Positions 16,767-25,451 of a stretch of 64,000 nucleotides of DNA are shown in pieces. Below the pieces are notes generated by a model. The model was not told where the DNA came from, searched no databases, and was given only the letters and a program-made list of their open reading frames with translations. This stretch comes from Melghirimyces algeriensis. Its GTDB lineage: Bacteria > Bacillota > Bacilli > Thermoactinomycetales > DSM-45169. Position numbers and translations under genes: made by a program. The stretch spans positions 186,001 through 250,000 of the forward strand of contig NZ_FXTI01000005.1 of assembly GCF_900182565.1 (NCBI RefSeq), in the 5' to 3' direction. Each line of letters starts with the position of its first letter. Positions within the stretch are counted from its first letter, which is position 1.

Positions 16767-16983
16767 CCGGTCGCTCCAGGCATGTCTCACATTCGGGATT
16801 TCCGCAGGACTCTTCCAGCCATCTGTTGCACAATAAACAACAATACGCAACATATTCATCCGAATACACCTGGGCTTCTCCACAGATGGGGCATGTTTTA
16901 TCCGTAATCACTCCAAGAATAGACATCCCATTGTAAACAACCCGATCTCCTGTTTCCCTGAGATATCTTCTGCGACTCTGCAT
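16735..16983 (-). CDS. Small zinc-ribbon-like protein of unknown function
   Basis: 82 residues. Four or more metal-ligand pairs are seen: CPICGEAQVY (about residues 31-40), CCLLCNRWLEE (about 48-58) and CGNPECETC (about 60-68). This fits a zinc-ribbon or rubredoxin-like knuckle, followed by a short acidic tail. No DNA-binding or enzyme motif is recognised. ATG at 16983 has AAGGAGGG upstream, and a TATAAT is found at 17013-17018 reading toward it. The gene stands alone, divergent from the ECF41 module to its right. The family is not recognised. Confidence 0.7.
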   Translation of the reverse strand: MQSRRRYLRETGDRVVYNGMSILGVITDKTCPICGEAQVYSDEYVAYCCLLCNRWLEESCGNPECETCLERPVTPLTDSDLA

Positions 16984-17370
16984 CTCGCTCCCTCCTTTTT
17001 CAAGTGAACGTTATTATACAATATGCGGGACCTGTTAAGTGTGTAAAAATTAAAATTTCTATCTGTAAAAAAAGGTGTACCTTATATTTACCCCAAATCC
17101 ATAAAAATAAACCGATAAGCAAAAAGGCACAATTTGTGTTTTAGAGGGGAAGGGGATATTTATAGGGAATCTATACAAAAGTCTTGAACACACAACCGTC
17201 ACAGGGTATGAAATCGGTAAGCGGACCGGTTGTCACGTTCCATGATTTATGCGGTACTCACTCGCAGTCTGTCGGGAACCGCGGCCGATGCTTTTACCGT
17301 TTTTTGGTTCAATTATGTAAGTCACTCTACTCTCAGAAGAGACTTCGATCTGCAAACGCCCAAAGAGAAA

Positions 17371-17397
17371 TGTCACAAATCACTCCCTTCCCCCGTC
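17371..17397 (+). promoter_or_regulatory. ECF41-type promoter of the oxidoreductase-sigma operon
   Basis: TGTCACA (17371-17377), exactly 16 bases, then CGTC (17394-17397) is an exact match to the promoter pattern described for ECF41 sigma factors. It lies 35 bases before the oxidoreductase start, and the ECF41 factor is the next gene, so autoregulation is likely. Upstream, 17019-17370 holds no gene; an ACAACCG/CGGTTGT inverted repeat spans about 17186-17243. Confidence 0.75.
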
Positions 17398-17431
17398 ATA
17401 GGGTTGAACACATGAAACAGGAGTGATTTGT

Positions 17432-18754
17432 ATGAAAACATATGAGGCAGTGATTATTGGCGGAGGAATCTCCGGACTGGCCACCTCTGTATATCTAGCC
17501 AAGGCTGGCTGTTCGGTGATCTTGCTTGAAAAATCACACCGGGTCGGGGGGCGTGCCATGACCGTCAAGAAAAATGGGACTTCATTCAATCTGGGTGCAC
17601 ATGCGTTGTTCAAAGGAGGGGAAGGGTTTGCCATCTTGCGGGAACTGGGTGTTCCGTTTCAGGGAAAAAGTCCTGATACAAGCCAGTCGGTGGCGATCTG
17701 GAAAAACCAAACCATTCCCATGCCGAGCGGATTATCCTCCCTCTTCTCCACCAAGCTTTTATCCTGGCAAGGGAAGTGGGAACTGAGTCGCCTGATGCTT
17801 TCACTAAATCGCAACGACTTTTCATCGATCGGGCCGATCAGCTTAAGGGAGTGGGCAGAAACAGAAATCACCGACCCCATGGTACGCCACCTCTTTTATG
17901 CCCTTTGCCGAACGGCCACCTACGCCCGTAATCTGGATCACCTACTGGCCAGCGTCGTCCTAAGGCAGGTGCAACGCTCTTTGAAAGACGGGGTACTCTA
18001 TGTGGATGGGGGATGGCAATCGTTGATCGAGGGCCTGAGAGAGCAGGCAGTTGCCGCCGGAGTCATCATTCACACCCGTGAGAACGTCGTGAAGATTGAA
18101 CACGACGGGAAGGTTCAAAACATTTTTCTGGATGGCGGAGAGAAGCTGGAAGCCCCATTTCTCATCGTTACCACTGGATGGGAAGACACCTCACGAATGG
18201 TGAAAAACGCCCGGCACACTTCACTTTGGAAGTGGAAAGAGCAAGCCCGCCCGGTATTTGCCGCCTGCCTGGATCTGGGGCTGAAGCGGCTGCCCAATCC
18301 CCAACACTGCGTGGCCATTGGGCTGGATCAGCCGGTATTCTTCACCAACGCCTCCTTAAGGACCGAAATGAGAGAAAATGAGGCCATCGTGGTTCACCTC
18401 ATCCACTATCTGGGTGATGAACCGGGAGAACCAAAAGCAAATGCCAGGCAACTGGAACAAACCATGGATCTTTTGCATCCCGGTTGGCGAAATGAGGTGG
18501 TCGCCCGACAGTTTTTACCAAACATGGTGGTGACGCAGGACGCCCCCACCACAGACCGAGAACACCCTGGTCCTTCTGTTCCGGAAATCAAGGGACTGTA
18601 CATTGCAGGAGATGGTGCCGGACACGGCGAAATGCTGGTTGATGCGGCGTTGGCCAGCGCAAAAAGAGCAGCGCTTGCCATCATTCGGGAACAAAGGGCA
18701 GCCGGTTCGGGAGGTTGGGTAGATGAAAACGGAAGCGCTGTACGCTCTGTATAA
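17432..18754 (+). CDS. FAD-dependent amine-oxidase/phytoene-desaturase-type oxidoreductase (ECF41 partner)
   Basis: A 440-residue flavoprotein. The N-terminal dinucleotide-binding motif is AVIIGGGISGLATSVYLAKAG, followed by LEKSHRVGGRAMT, the pattern of amine oxidases and carotenoid desaturases. The C-terminus has the second FAD contact IKGLYIAGDGAGHGEMLVDAA. ATG at 17432 has AGGAG eight bases upstream; an earlier in-frame start is less well placed. Its 3' end overlaps the sigma gene by 32 bases. ECF41 factors are typically encoded with a carboxymuconolactone decarboxylase, an oxidoreductase or an epimerase (COE protein), and this gene fits that role. Its substrate is unknown. Confidence 0.85.
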   Translation: MKTYEAVIIGGGISGLATSVYLAKAGCSVILLEKSHRVGGRAMTVKKNGTSFNLGAHALFKGGEGFAILRELGVPFQGKSPDTSQSVAIWKNQTIPMPSGLSSLFSTKLLSWQGKWELSRLMLSLNRNDFSSIGPISLREWAETEITDPMVRHLFYALCRTATYARNLDHLLASVVLRQVQRSLKDGVLYVDGGWQSLIEGLREQAVAAGVIIHTRENVVKIEHDGKVQNIFLDGGEKLEAPFLIVTTGWEDTSRMVKNARHTSLWKWKEQARPVFAACLDLGLKRLPNPQHCVAIGLDQPVFFTNASLRTEMRENEAIVVHLIHYLGDEPGEPKANARQLEQTMDLLHPGWRNEVVARQFLPNMVVTQDAPTTDREHPGPSVPEIKGLYIAGDGAGHGEMLVDAALASAKRAALAIIREQRAAGSGGWVDENGSAVRSV

Positions 18755-19586
18755 ACCCCTGTTGTTTTCGCTTGCCTACTGCATGCTGGGAAGCGTATCG
18801 GATGCGGAAGATATGGTTCAGGAAACCTTTCTTACATTGGAAGAGCAATCCTCACAAAAAATTCAGAATATGAAATCCTATCTGTGCAAAACCGTCACCA
18901 ACCGCTGTATCGACCGGTTGCGATCCGCCCAAAAGAGACGGGAAGTGTACACGGGAGAGTGGTTGCCGGAACCCCTCATTTCTGAGATCAACGAAAACGA
19001 AGAACCGCTTCATCGTTATCTTCAGAAGGAATCCATTTCAACGGCTTACCTGCTTCTGCTGGAGCAACTCTCCGCAACAGAGCGCGCAGTGTTTCTCCTC
19101 CGAGCATCGCTTGGGTACTCTTATGACGAAATCGCAGAGATCGTCGGTAAAACACCGACTCACTGCCGACAGATCTTTCGTCGCGCCCGGCAGAGCCTGG
19201 GGGATTCAGGGGAGTCCTCCTCCGTTCCAGCACAGGCCGGCCAACTTGTGGAACAATTCGCTCAAGCGCTTTCCACCGGCAACGTGCCCCAACTGTTAAA
19301 CCTCTTGGGACCCGACGCCGTACTGATCTCCGACGGCGGCGGCAAGGTGCGGGCAGCCACCCGTCCAATTCTGGGGCCACAGCGTATCCGTGCCTTCTTT
19401 AGCGGCATCCTGTCCAAAACCCCGCCCGGCCTTTCATGGAAGATCTGTGATGTCAACGGCTTACCAGGTATGGTGATCCATATGGATCATCACGTGATCG
19501 GCGTATTCTCCTTTCACTTCGAATCAGAAAAAATCGGAGGAATCTATTGGCAGGTAAACCCGGACAAACTGCGTCATCTCTTGTAG
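18723..19586 (+). CDS. ECF41-family RNA polymerase sigma factor with SnoaL-like extension
   Basis: 287 residues. Sigma region 2 (FSLAYCMLGSVSDAEDMVQETFL) and region 4 (LSATERAVFLLRASLGYSYDEIAEIV) are followed by a C-terminal SnoaL-like domain. The three ECF41 signatures are all present: WLPEP in the linker (80-84), DGGGK (204-208) and NPDKL near the end (279-283). In this family the extension acts as a built-in regulator in place of a separate anti-sigma factor, and none is seen here. ATG at 18723 has GGGAGG eight bases upstream and lies inside the end of the oxidoreductase gene, so the two are coupled. The signal sensed is unknown. Confidence 0.92.
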   Translation: MKTEALYALYKPLLFSLAYCMLGSVSDAEDMVQETFLTLEEQSSQKIQNMKSYLCKTVTNRCIDRLRSAQKRREVYTGEWLPEPLISEINENEEPLHRYLQKESISTAYLLLLEQLSATERAVFLLRASLGYSYDEIAEIVGKTPTHCRQIFRRARQSLGDSGESSSVPAQAGQLVEQFAQALSTGNVPQLLNLLGPDAVLISDGGGKVRAATRPILGPQRIRAFFSGILSKTPPGLSWKICDVNGLPGMVIHMDHHVIGVFSFHFESEKIGGIYWQVNPDKLRHLL

Positions 19587-19608
19587 AGAAACATTGTCCC
19601 GTACATTC

Positions 19609-19643
19609 ATCCAGTACCTATCCATCAGGGTACTGGATTTTTA
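19609..19643 (+). terminator. Terminator of the ECF41 operon
   Basis: CCAGTACC and GGTACTGG pair around a loop and are followed by ATTTTTAC. It lies about 25 bases past the sigma stop. The following stretch, 19644-19826, shows no gene. Confidence 0.8.
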
Positions 19644-19910
19644 CATTTGAGATCGCCAAATCTCAAAACAATCACTTGCAACATAAACTGCGATCCAACC
19701 AAAAAGAGAATCAATTCCGCCTGTTATATCCTGATTTCCATATTAAGCATCAAATTTTTCTACACGACTGGGAGTTGAAATGATTGGGAAAGGAATTTGT
19801 GAACTTTTGAAGGGATAACTATATTTTATAATAATCATTTATCTTTTATAATTATGGATAGATTGATTGAAAACCATCAAAAGATAAAAGGTAGAAGAGG
19901 GAGGAATCGT

Positions 19911-20339
19911 ATGCCTGAGATTGCAGGGAAGAAAGTTTCCTGGATCGGAGTAGGGATGATCACACTATTTGTGTTTATTTGCTCAACGGGGAGTCATTAT
20001 ACGCTTTTCTGGCTACTTTCCAAAGTGGATGCATTGGGGATGGATGTGGGGACAAATACAGCATTGCTCTGGTTTTCCATGGGGGTCACCGGGTTTCTTC
20101 TTCTGGTGGTGCTGATCAGTCTGACTGGCAAGCGGTTTGTTACCGATTTCCCCAAACAAATGCGGATCATTCCCTATCTGGTCCTCTTTTTGTTGCTGTT
20201 TGTCACTTTTTACGCTCTGGATCAATGGATACCGGACATCCGTTTCTCCATTTATCCCTTGCTTCTCTTCAGCCTTCTTTTGACCATGATGTTTCCGGTC
20301 AATGCTGTATCTCGCATCAGAAAAGCAATAAAACAATGA
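19911..20339 (+). CDS. Four-helix membrane protein of unknown function
   Basis: 142 residues with four clear hydrophobic stretches at about residues 10-30, 47-68, 85-104 and 112-130, and short charged ends (Lys/Arg rich C-terminus RIRKAIKQ). No enzyme or transporter motif is recognised. ATG at 19911 has GGGAGGA six bases upstream; a longer frame from 19854 lacks a ribosome site. A SigA-like promoter (about TTTTGA / TATAAT at 19827-19832) lies upstream. It is single, between the ECF41 operon and a terminator shared with the kam operon. Confidence 0.65.
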   Translation: MPEIAGKKVSWIGVGMITLFVFICSTGSHYTLFWLLSKVDALGMDVGTNTALLWFSMGVTGFLLLVVLISLTGKRFVTDFPKQMRIIPYLVLFLLLFVTFYALDQWIPDIRFSIYPLLLFSLLLTMMFPVNAVSRIRKAIKQ

Positions 20340-20394
20340 GACAAAAATCCTATCGTTGATGGATTCCAAAACAGCATCGACCGCAACCATCTGA

Positions 20395-20421
20395 AAAGCT
20401 CCGGTCGGTCCGGAGCTTTGA
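20395..20421. terminator. Bidirectional terminator between membrane gene and kamE
   Basis: AAAGCTCCGG and CCGGAGCTTT are a perfect inverted repeat with A/T-rich ends in both directions, between two convergent genes. Confidence 0.75.
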
Positions 20422-20436
20422 TCGTCCATCAGTTGT

Positions 20437-21183
20437 TTATCGGATGCTCCTTCGCTCCAGTTCATGGACAATAAAAGAAGCTACATCGGGAGCGAGGGAG
20501 CCAGGTCCAAATCCAGCATCGTAGCCCAACTCCAGCGCCATTTCATGATTGATGCGAGGTCCGCCGCAGATCAGAATCAGCTGATTCCGGATGCCTTCCG
20601 CTTCAGCCAGTTCCACCAAATGCGTCAGGTTGGCAATATGCACCCCTTTCTGTGTCACCACCTGAGAGACCAGGAGGGCATCCGCATTTAATTCGATCGC
20701 TTTGGCCAGCATTTCTTCATTGGGCACTTGACTGCCCAGGTTATAGGCTTCCATTTCCGGATAGCGCTCCAAACCATATTCTCCGTCATATCCTTTCATA
20801 TTCATAATGGCGTCAATTCCGACTGTGTGTGCATCGGTCCCGGTGCAGGCACCGATCACCACCACTTTGCGCTGGATTCGTTCCCGGATAAACTGGTTGA
20901 TTTCATAATAATCCATCCGCTCGCTTTCCACTTTGGGAACGTGGATGGAGGAGAAATCCACCGTATGGGTGCATTTTCCATAAACAATAAAAAATGTGTA
21001 ACCTTCCCCCAAGTCTGCCATGTGATAAACCTGCGGTTCCTCCAGCCCCATCTTGGCGGTCAATTGCCGGGCAGCTTCGCGTGCTTCTTCCCCGACGGGA
21101 ACCGGCAAGGAAAAGCTCAGTTGGACCGCTCCATCATTCATGGTGTCCCCATAAGGCTTAATTCGTTTCCAATCCACGCTCAT
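20437..21183 (-). CDS. kamE: Beta-lysine 5,6-aminomutase, B12-binding subunit
   Basis: KamE binds adenosylcobalamin and helps shift the terminal amino group of beta-lysine to carbon 5. 248 residues. The cobalamin motif is complete: CTGTDAHTVGIDAI (D-x-H-x-x-G), VSQVVTQKGVHI and CGGPRINHE. The N-terminal part forms the dimerisation and PLP-contact region. ATG at 21183 has GGGAGGAGG nine bases upstream and overlaps the end of kamD by 26 bases; the longer upstream frame is not needed. Last gene of the kdd-kamABCDE operon. Confidence 0.93.
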   Translation of the reverse strand: MSVDWKRIKPYGDTMNDGAVQLSFSLPVPVGEEAREAARQLTAKMGLEEPQVYHMADLGEGYTFFIVYGKCTHTVDFSSIHVPKVESERMDYYEINQFIRERIQRKVVVIGACTGTDAHTVGIDAIMNMKGYDGEYGLERYPEMEAYNLGSQVPNEEMLAKAIELNADALLVSQVVTQKGVHIANLTHLVELAEAEGIRNQLILICGGPRINHEMALELGYDAGFGPGSLAPDVASFIVHELERRSIR

Positions 21184-22765
21184 GAGCGGTTTCCTCCTCC
21201 CGTTCACCCAGATGAAGGCGTCTCCGCAGCTCGGTTTCAAACGGATTGTAATATCCTTCCCCCTTTTCCAACACCCCGGACAATCCCTTGCCTCCGGTCC
21301 GACTCCGCTTCACATCCGCCAACATTCCCCGTTCCAACGCGGCAAACAATCCGATTTTCTCCACTTCCTCCAGCATGGCAACTGCTTGATCCAGCACGCT
21401 TTGCGCTCTCTGTTCCATTCGGCCCCCCGGCTGAAACAGAATCTCTTCACCCAGATGTCGAGCATTGTTAAAAATATACTGGGCGTTTTCAATGGCCAGT
21501 TGCCGATCATGAATATGAGGCGTATGCATCGCTTCTGTCATCATCCCCAGTAGTTGTACGCCCTGCCCGGTCAGAATACTGACCATATTAAACATGGCGT
21601 CCTGGATATGTCCTTTGAAGATATTCCCCGTCATATGCTTCGTGGGAGGCATATATTTCAGGGGAGCATCGGGAAAGATCTGGCGCGCCATCTGTGCCTG
21701 TGCCAACTCCAACAGGAATCCATCTTCCAAGTCCGGATTCATCTCAAAAGCGTGACCCAGTCCCATCTGTTCCGGTGGGAGGCCTGCCAGCCGGGCAAAT
21801 TGTTCATTGATAAACTGGGAGGCCAAAACAGTATGAGCGGATTCCACCGCATCCGCAGTCGTCAGGTAGTTATCCTCACCCGTATTGATCATAATTCCGG
21901 CAAAGCCGTTGATCATGCGGGAAAAAGCCTGGTCAATCAACGTCCGTTGCATATTGATATCCCGGAACAAAATCCCATAGAGCGCATCATTCAGCATCAC
22001 GTCCAAACGCTCCAACGCCCCCATGGCGGCAATCTCCGGCATACAGAGACCGGAGCAATAGTTGCACAGACGGATATAACGGCCCACTTCCTCTCCCACT
22101 TCATCCAAGCCTTTCCGCATCAACCGGAAGTTTTCCTGGGTGGCATAGGTTCCTCCAAAACCTTCACGTGTAGCACCATAAGGAACATAATCGATCAGGC
22201 TTTGCCCTGTACTGCGTATCACGGCCACAATATCGGCTCCTTGACGAGCGGCGGATTTCCCTTGAATCACATCTTCATAGATATCTCCCGTGGCTACAAT
22301 CACGTATAGATAAGGCTTTTTGCCCTCGCCAAGCTGACGGATCAGGTCTTCCCGATTCCGGCGGTTGGCAACAATCCGATCCAATCCCGCATCGGCCAAT
22401 CGTTTCCCTTCCCGACGGATGGAATCCCATCCGGACCAGGGAATGGCTGTAAGGTCCAGGGAGCCTGTCGCCACCTGTTCTGCCACCTGTTGCGGGGTCA
22501 GACCGTAATGAAGTCCAGCATTGATCACTCCAGCAGCCGCTCCTATCGACAGTTGCCCTTTTTCCAACAGGTGATCCACGACCACATTGGGCAAAGGGAC
22601 GAATTCCGCATCCACTCCATCAATGCCCATTAAACGCAGAACGGTGCGTTCCACTGCCACCGTCGTCCGCTTCGCAATAAATGCATCCATATCAGCGGCG
22701 ATACGGCCTGCCGCTTTTCTGCCCCGAACAATCTTTTCCTGATCCAGTTGCAGTTTCTCTTTCAT
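21158..22765 (-). CDS. kamD: Beta-lysine 5,6-aminomutase, large PLP subunit
   Basis: KamD is the PLP-containing TIM-barrel subunit that acts with KamE on beta-lysine (or D-lysine) to give 3,5-diaminohexanoate. 535 residues, close to the about 516 of the clostridial enzyme. Recognisable blocks include NYCSGLCMPEIAAMGALERLD, the barrel segment RMINGFAGIMINTGEDNYL, and MPPTKHMTGNIFKGH. ATG at 22765 has AGGGGG upstream; a GTG at 22792 overlapping the kamC stop is an alternative. The amino-acid order fits the family throughout. PLP needs come from the host. Confidence 0.92.
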   Translation of the reverse strand: MKEKLQLDQEKIVRGRKAAGRIAADMDAFIAKRTTVAVERTVLRLMGIDGVDAEFVPLPNVVVDHLLEKGQLSIGAAAGVINAGLHYGLTPQQVAEQVATGSLDLTAIPWSGWDSIRREGKRLADAGLDRIVANRRNREDLIRQLGEGKKPYLYVIVATGDIYEDVIQGKSAARQGADIVAVIRSTGQSLIDYVPYGATREGFGGTYATQENFRLMRKGLDEVGEEVGRYIRLCNYCSGLCMPEIAAMGALERLDVMLNDALYGILFRDINMQRTLIDQAFSRMINGFAGIMINTGEDNYLTTADAVESAHTVLASQFINEQFARLAGLPPEQMGLGHAFEMNPDLEDGFLLELAQAQMARQIFPDAPLKYMPPTKHMTGNIFKGHIQDAMFNMVSILTGQGVQLLGMMTEAMHTPHIHDRQLAIENAQYIFNNARHLGEEILFQPGGRMEQRAQSVLDQAVAMLEEVEKIGLFAALERGMLADVKRSRTGGKGLSGVLEKGEGYYNPFETELRRRLHLGEREEETAHERGLETN

Positions 22766-22784
22766 CTCCCAACCCCCTTGCTCC

Positions 22785-24392
22785 CTATCCACCGTTTCCT
22801 ATCCGCTTCCAAGCATCCTGAAGAATGGAAGAAGGAAGACCCAACAACCTTGCGATCACCAAGGCATCCTGGGGGATCGACTCCCCTGACCAGGGGAGGA
22901 GCCGGTAATCCATGGCCTGCTCCAGCGCCTTTTCCCAATCTTCATCCTCACGGTCCTGAAAACGGTCGATCCCTTCCAAACCGGCTACCCGGTAAACCGT
23001 CACCTCTGTTCCCTGCAAGACCTCCCGAAAATGAGTCACTTGAAGCGTCCAAAAGGGGCGTTTGGCAAGATCATTGGTCATCGCCGCTGACAACGCCGCC
23101 CCTTCCACCGGATTGGTCCCCCGTCCAGGTTCATCCAAAAGCAATAGGCCCGTTGAATCCCGCTTGATGGCTTCAACAATCCGTCGTACTTCCGCACCAA
23201 AGGTGCTTAACCCCTCCCGAATATTCTGAGCATCTCCGATGGCTGCTGTCATCCATGAAACAAGCGGCATGGAACAGGAACGGGCAGGGACTAAAAAGCC
23301 AAATTGTCCAAGTGCAACCACCAGTCCCACCGTTGTAAGAACCACCGTTTTTCCACCCATATTGGGTCCAATGATCACCGTGACTCCGCGATGAATGTTG
23401 ATATCGACCGGTGTAAATGTCCGTTCCTTTTCTTTCAGCGATTCCGCCACCAAGGGGTGGATTCCGCCTTGAATTCGATAGCTTTCTGCCTCCCATTTCG
23501 GCCGGGTGCCATTGTATGATTCCGCCATTTTCACCCGTGCCCACTGTACATCCAAGGTAGCCAGATCCAGGATCGCATCGCGCAAAAAAGGGATGTAGGG
23601 GCGAAACGTCTCCGCCAACTGTTGAAACACATCGTGTTCAACAGCTTCCAAGTCGGTGTTCGCTTCTTCCCTGCGCATGCGGGCCGCTTTTAACACTTCC
23701 GTCTCAACCGGGCAAAAGACACCATCAAAAGGCGTTTCCCTAACCAGTTGAACCCTGGAATCATTTTTCATATCCAAAAAATGAGGAGAGCGACGATCCA
23801 CCACCCACTCTCCATCTCCGTTCTGCTGAATGGGAAAATCCCTCTCCACATCCAAAACCGCTTGTTCCTCCGCTTTCCGTACCCATCGATTTTCCTTTTC
23901 CACCTGCTCTCTTCGCTCTTTTAATCGGGAATCATAGGCGGACGAAAGAAAAAAGTTGGGGGAGAGGGGAGGATCGGGATTTAGCAGGGACAAAACCCGT
24001 TTCCATTCGCTCGCTTCTCTTTTTAGGCGAAACCCCGGAATCTCGTTTCGGACCATGGAACAGAGATGCCATCCGTGCCAAAGAAACGATTTGATCCGAA
24101 ACCAGTCGGAAGCTTTGGGAATCTCTCCGGATTCCAGCATCCGAACTGTTTGTGTTGGGTCCGGCGTCTTTGACAGATGAATTTCCATTCGGGACATCCA
24201 TTCGGGATCCCTTCGGAACGCTTCCAAAAGGTGTTCCTGTTCAACCAAACACGCTTGCCATTCGGTTTCCTCCCCAGGCATAAAAGGAGACAGCGACCTT
24301 TTGGCACGCTGCCCCATCGGAGTTCGGGGCTGAAACCGCAACCACAACGCCTCCCAGCGAATCGCCTGCCGGGTCAGATTATCCATCCACAC
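22785..24392 (-). CDS. kamC: KamC, MutS-related ATPase of the lysine-mutase operon
   Basis: 535 residues. The C-terminal half is a MutS-type ATPase: Walker A IIGPNMGGKTVVL, then a Walker B LLLLDEPGRGTNPVEG, which has the MutS DELGRGT pattern with Leu changed to Pro, and a final THF. The N-terminal mismatch-reading domain of true MutS is absent, so DNA repair is unlikely. MutS-like KamC is a fixed member of lysine-fermentation clusters in Fusobacterium and clostridia. A role with KamB in reactivating or loading the aminomutase cofactor is a plausible inference. GTG at 24392 has GGGGG seven bases upstream. Confidence 0.82.
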   Translation of the reverse strand: MWMDNLTRQAIRWEALWLRFQPRTPMGQRAKRSLSPFMPGEETEWQACLVEQEHLLEAFRRDPEWMSRMEIHLSKTPDPTQTVRMLESGEIPKASDWFRIKSFLWHGWHLCSMVRNEIPGFRLKREASEWKRVLSLLNPDPPLSPNFFLSSAYDSRLKERREQVEKENRWVRKAEEQAVLDVERDFPIQQNGDGEWVVDRRSPHFLDMKNDSRVQLVRETPFDGVFCPVETEVLKAARMRREEANTDLEAVEHDVFQQLAETFRPYIPFLRDAILDLATLDVQWARVKMAESYNGTRPKWEAESYRIQGGIHPLVAESLKEKERTFTPVDINIHRGVTVIIGPNMGGKTVVLTTVGLVVALGQFGFLVPARSCSMPLVSWMTAAIGDAQNIREGLSTFGAEVRRIVEAIKRDSTGLLLLDEPGRGTNPVEGAALSAAMTNDLAKRPFWTLQVTHFREVLQGTEVTVYRVAGLEGIDRFQDREDEDWEKALEQAMDYRLLPWSGESIPQDALVIARLLGLPSSILQDAWKRIGNGG

Positions 24393-24395
24393 CGT

Positions 24396-25433
24396 TCATC
24401 CCCCGCTTAAACTGGAACGGATTGCACGTATGCCATCCCGAACCGCATCAAATACAGGAATCGGATGACAAACATCAGCGATCCTCTCTTTCATCTCTTT
24501 GGGATCAAAGACATATCCCTCCGGGGAAACCGGGTTGATCGCCACCGCGATCAACCGAACCCCTTTCCAATAGGAAAGTGTGCCCCCCATCCGATAAAAC
24601 CTGCGAATTACCCGCATGGAAACAAAACAGCGTGTCGGGTCTCGCAATATCACCGCAGGGGCATGATTTTGCTTCATAAAAAAGTGCATCCCCCGGTCTG
24701 TCAGCGATCCCGGAAGAGCGACCGCCTCCCAGACACGGCCGGCCAATGCCTCTTGAGCCTGTTCCGTCAAGAGAAGAGAAGAGCAGGGAAGGATCTCCAC
24801 TGCTCCATCCCGGACCCCCACCAGACGGTTGTTTGCCAAAGCCGTTTCCGCCGCTAGACGTTCAAGCGGATTCACTGTTTCAGGAAGGGTTAAGCGGCGG
24901 ATCACCTCCTCTGTTTTCTCAACCACCCCATCCAATGTCCGGGCCAGATTGGCTCCAACAACACAGATGGCTGCATCCGTAATCCAAGGGCTGGTGGCAG
25001 CCTTGCGATCATAGGCGCCATCCACCAGTACCAATCGTGCGCCTTGTTGCAGAAAACGCAAAACGACTTCCCGGATTCCTTCCGCCCTTGTGACCCCCGC
25101 CAGTTTCATTTTGCCTCCCTGAAGGGACCGGGCAAGAATCACCGGACCCAGGGGAGAAACCAGGGAGGTACTTTCCAACAGTTCCCATCCACCTCCCATC
25201 CCATCCAGAAGCGGGGCAGCGGTAGCAACCAAACTTCCCTTGGGAACAACAATCGGCGGTTTCTCCTTCAGTGTCCAGACATCCCGTTCCTCACCATCCA
25301 CACCGATGCTGACAAAACCGTAAGGTTTCCCCTCCTCGTTCAAAGATGCAGCCAAGTGATTGAGTACCGTGGTTTTCCCTGCATTTTTTGACAAACCCGC
25401 CACTGCCAGGGAGCGTATCCCTTCAGAACTCAT
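24396..25433 (-). CDS. kamB: KamB, P-loop protein of the lysine-mutase operon
   Basis: 345 residues. A Walker A motif, VAGLSKNAGKTTVLNHL, stands at about residues 10-26 and LVLVDGAYDRKAA in the middle is a likely Walker B region. The rest matches no common enzyme that I recognise. KamB is found next to KamC in known kam clusters and the pair may act as a chaperone for the B12/PLP aminomutase (inference). ATG at 25433 has AGGA five bases upstream, better than the upstream ATG pair. It lies between kamA and kamC with almost no spacing, so it is translated from the same message. Confidence 0.8.
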   Translation of the reverse strand: MSSEGIRSLAVAGLSKNAGKTTVLNHLAASLNEEGKPYGFVSIGVDGEERDVWTLKEKPPIVVPKGSLVATAAPLLDGMGGGWELLESTSLVSPLGPVILARSLQGGKMKLAGVTRAEGIREVVLRFLQQGARLVLVDGAYDRKAATSPWITDAAICVVGANLARTLDGVVEKTEEVIRRLTLPETVNPLERLAAETALANNRLVGVRDGAVEILPCSSLLLTEQAQEALAGRVWEAVALPGSLTDRGMHFFMKQNHAPAVILRDPTRCFVSMRVIRRFYRMGGTLSYWKGVRLIAVAINPVSPEGYVFDPKEMKERIADVCHPIPVFDAVRDGIRAIRSSLSGG

Positions 25434-25451
25434 CCGGTTCCTCATCATGAC

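Noticed and set aside
22785..24392. True MutS mismatch-repair gene
   Set aside because: The mismatch-recognition domains are absent and the gene lies inside the lysine operon with translational coupling.
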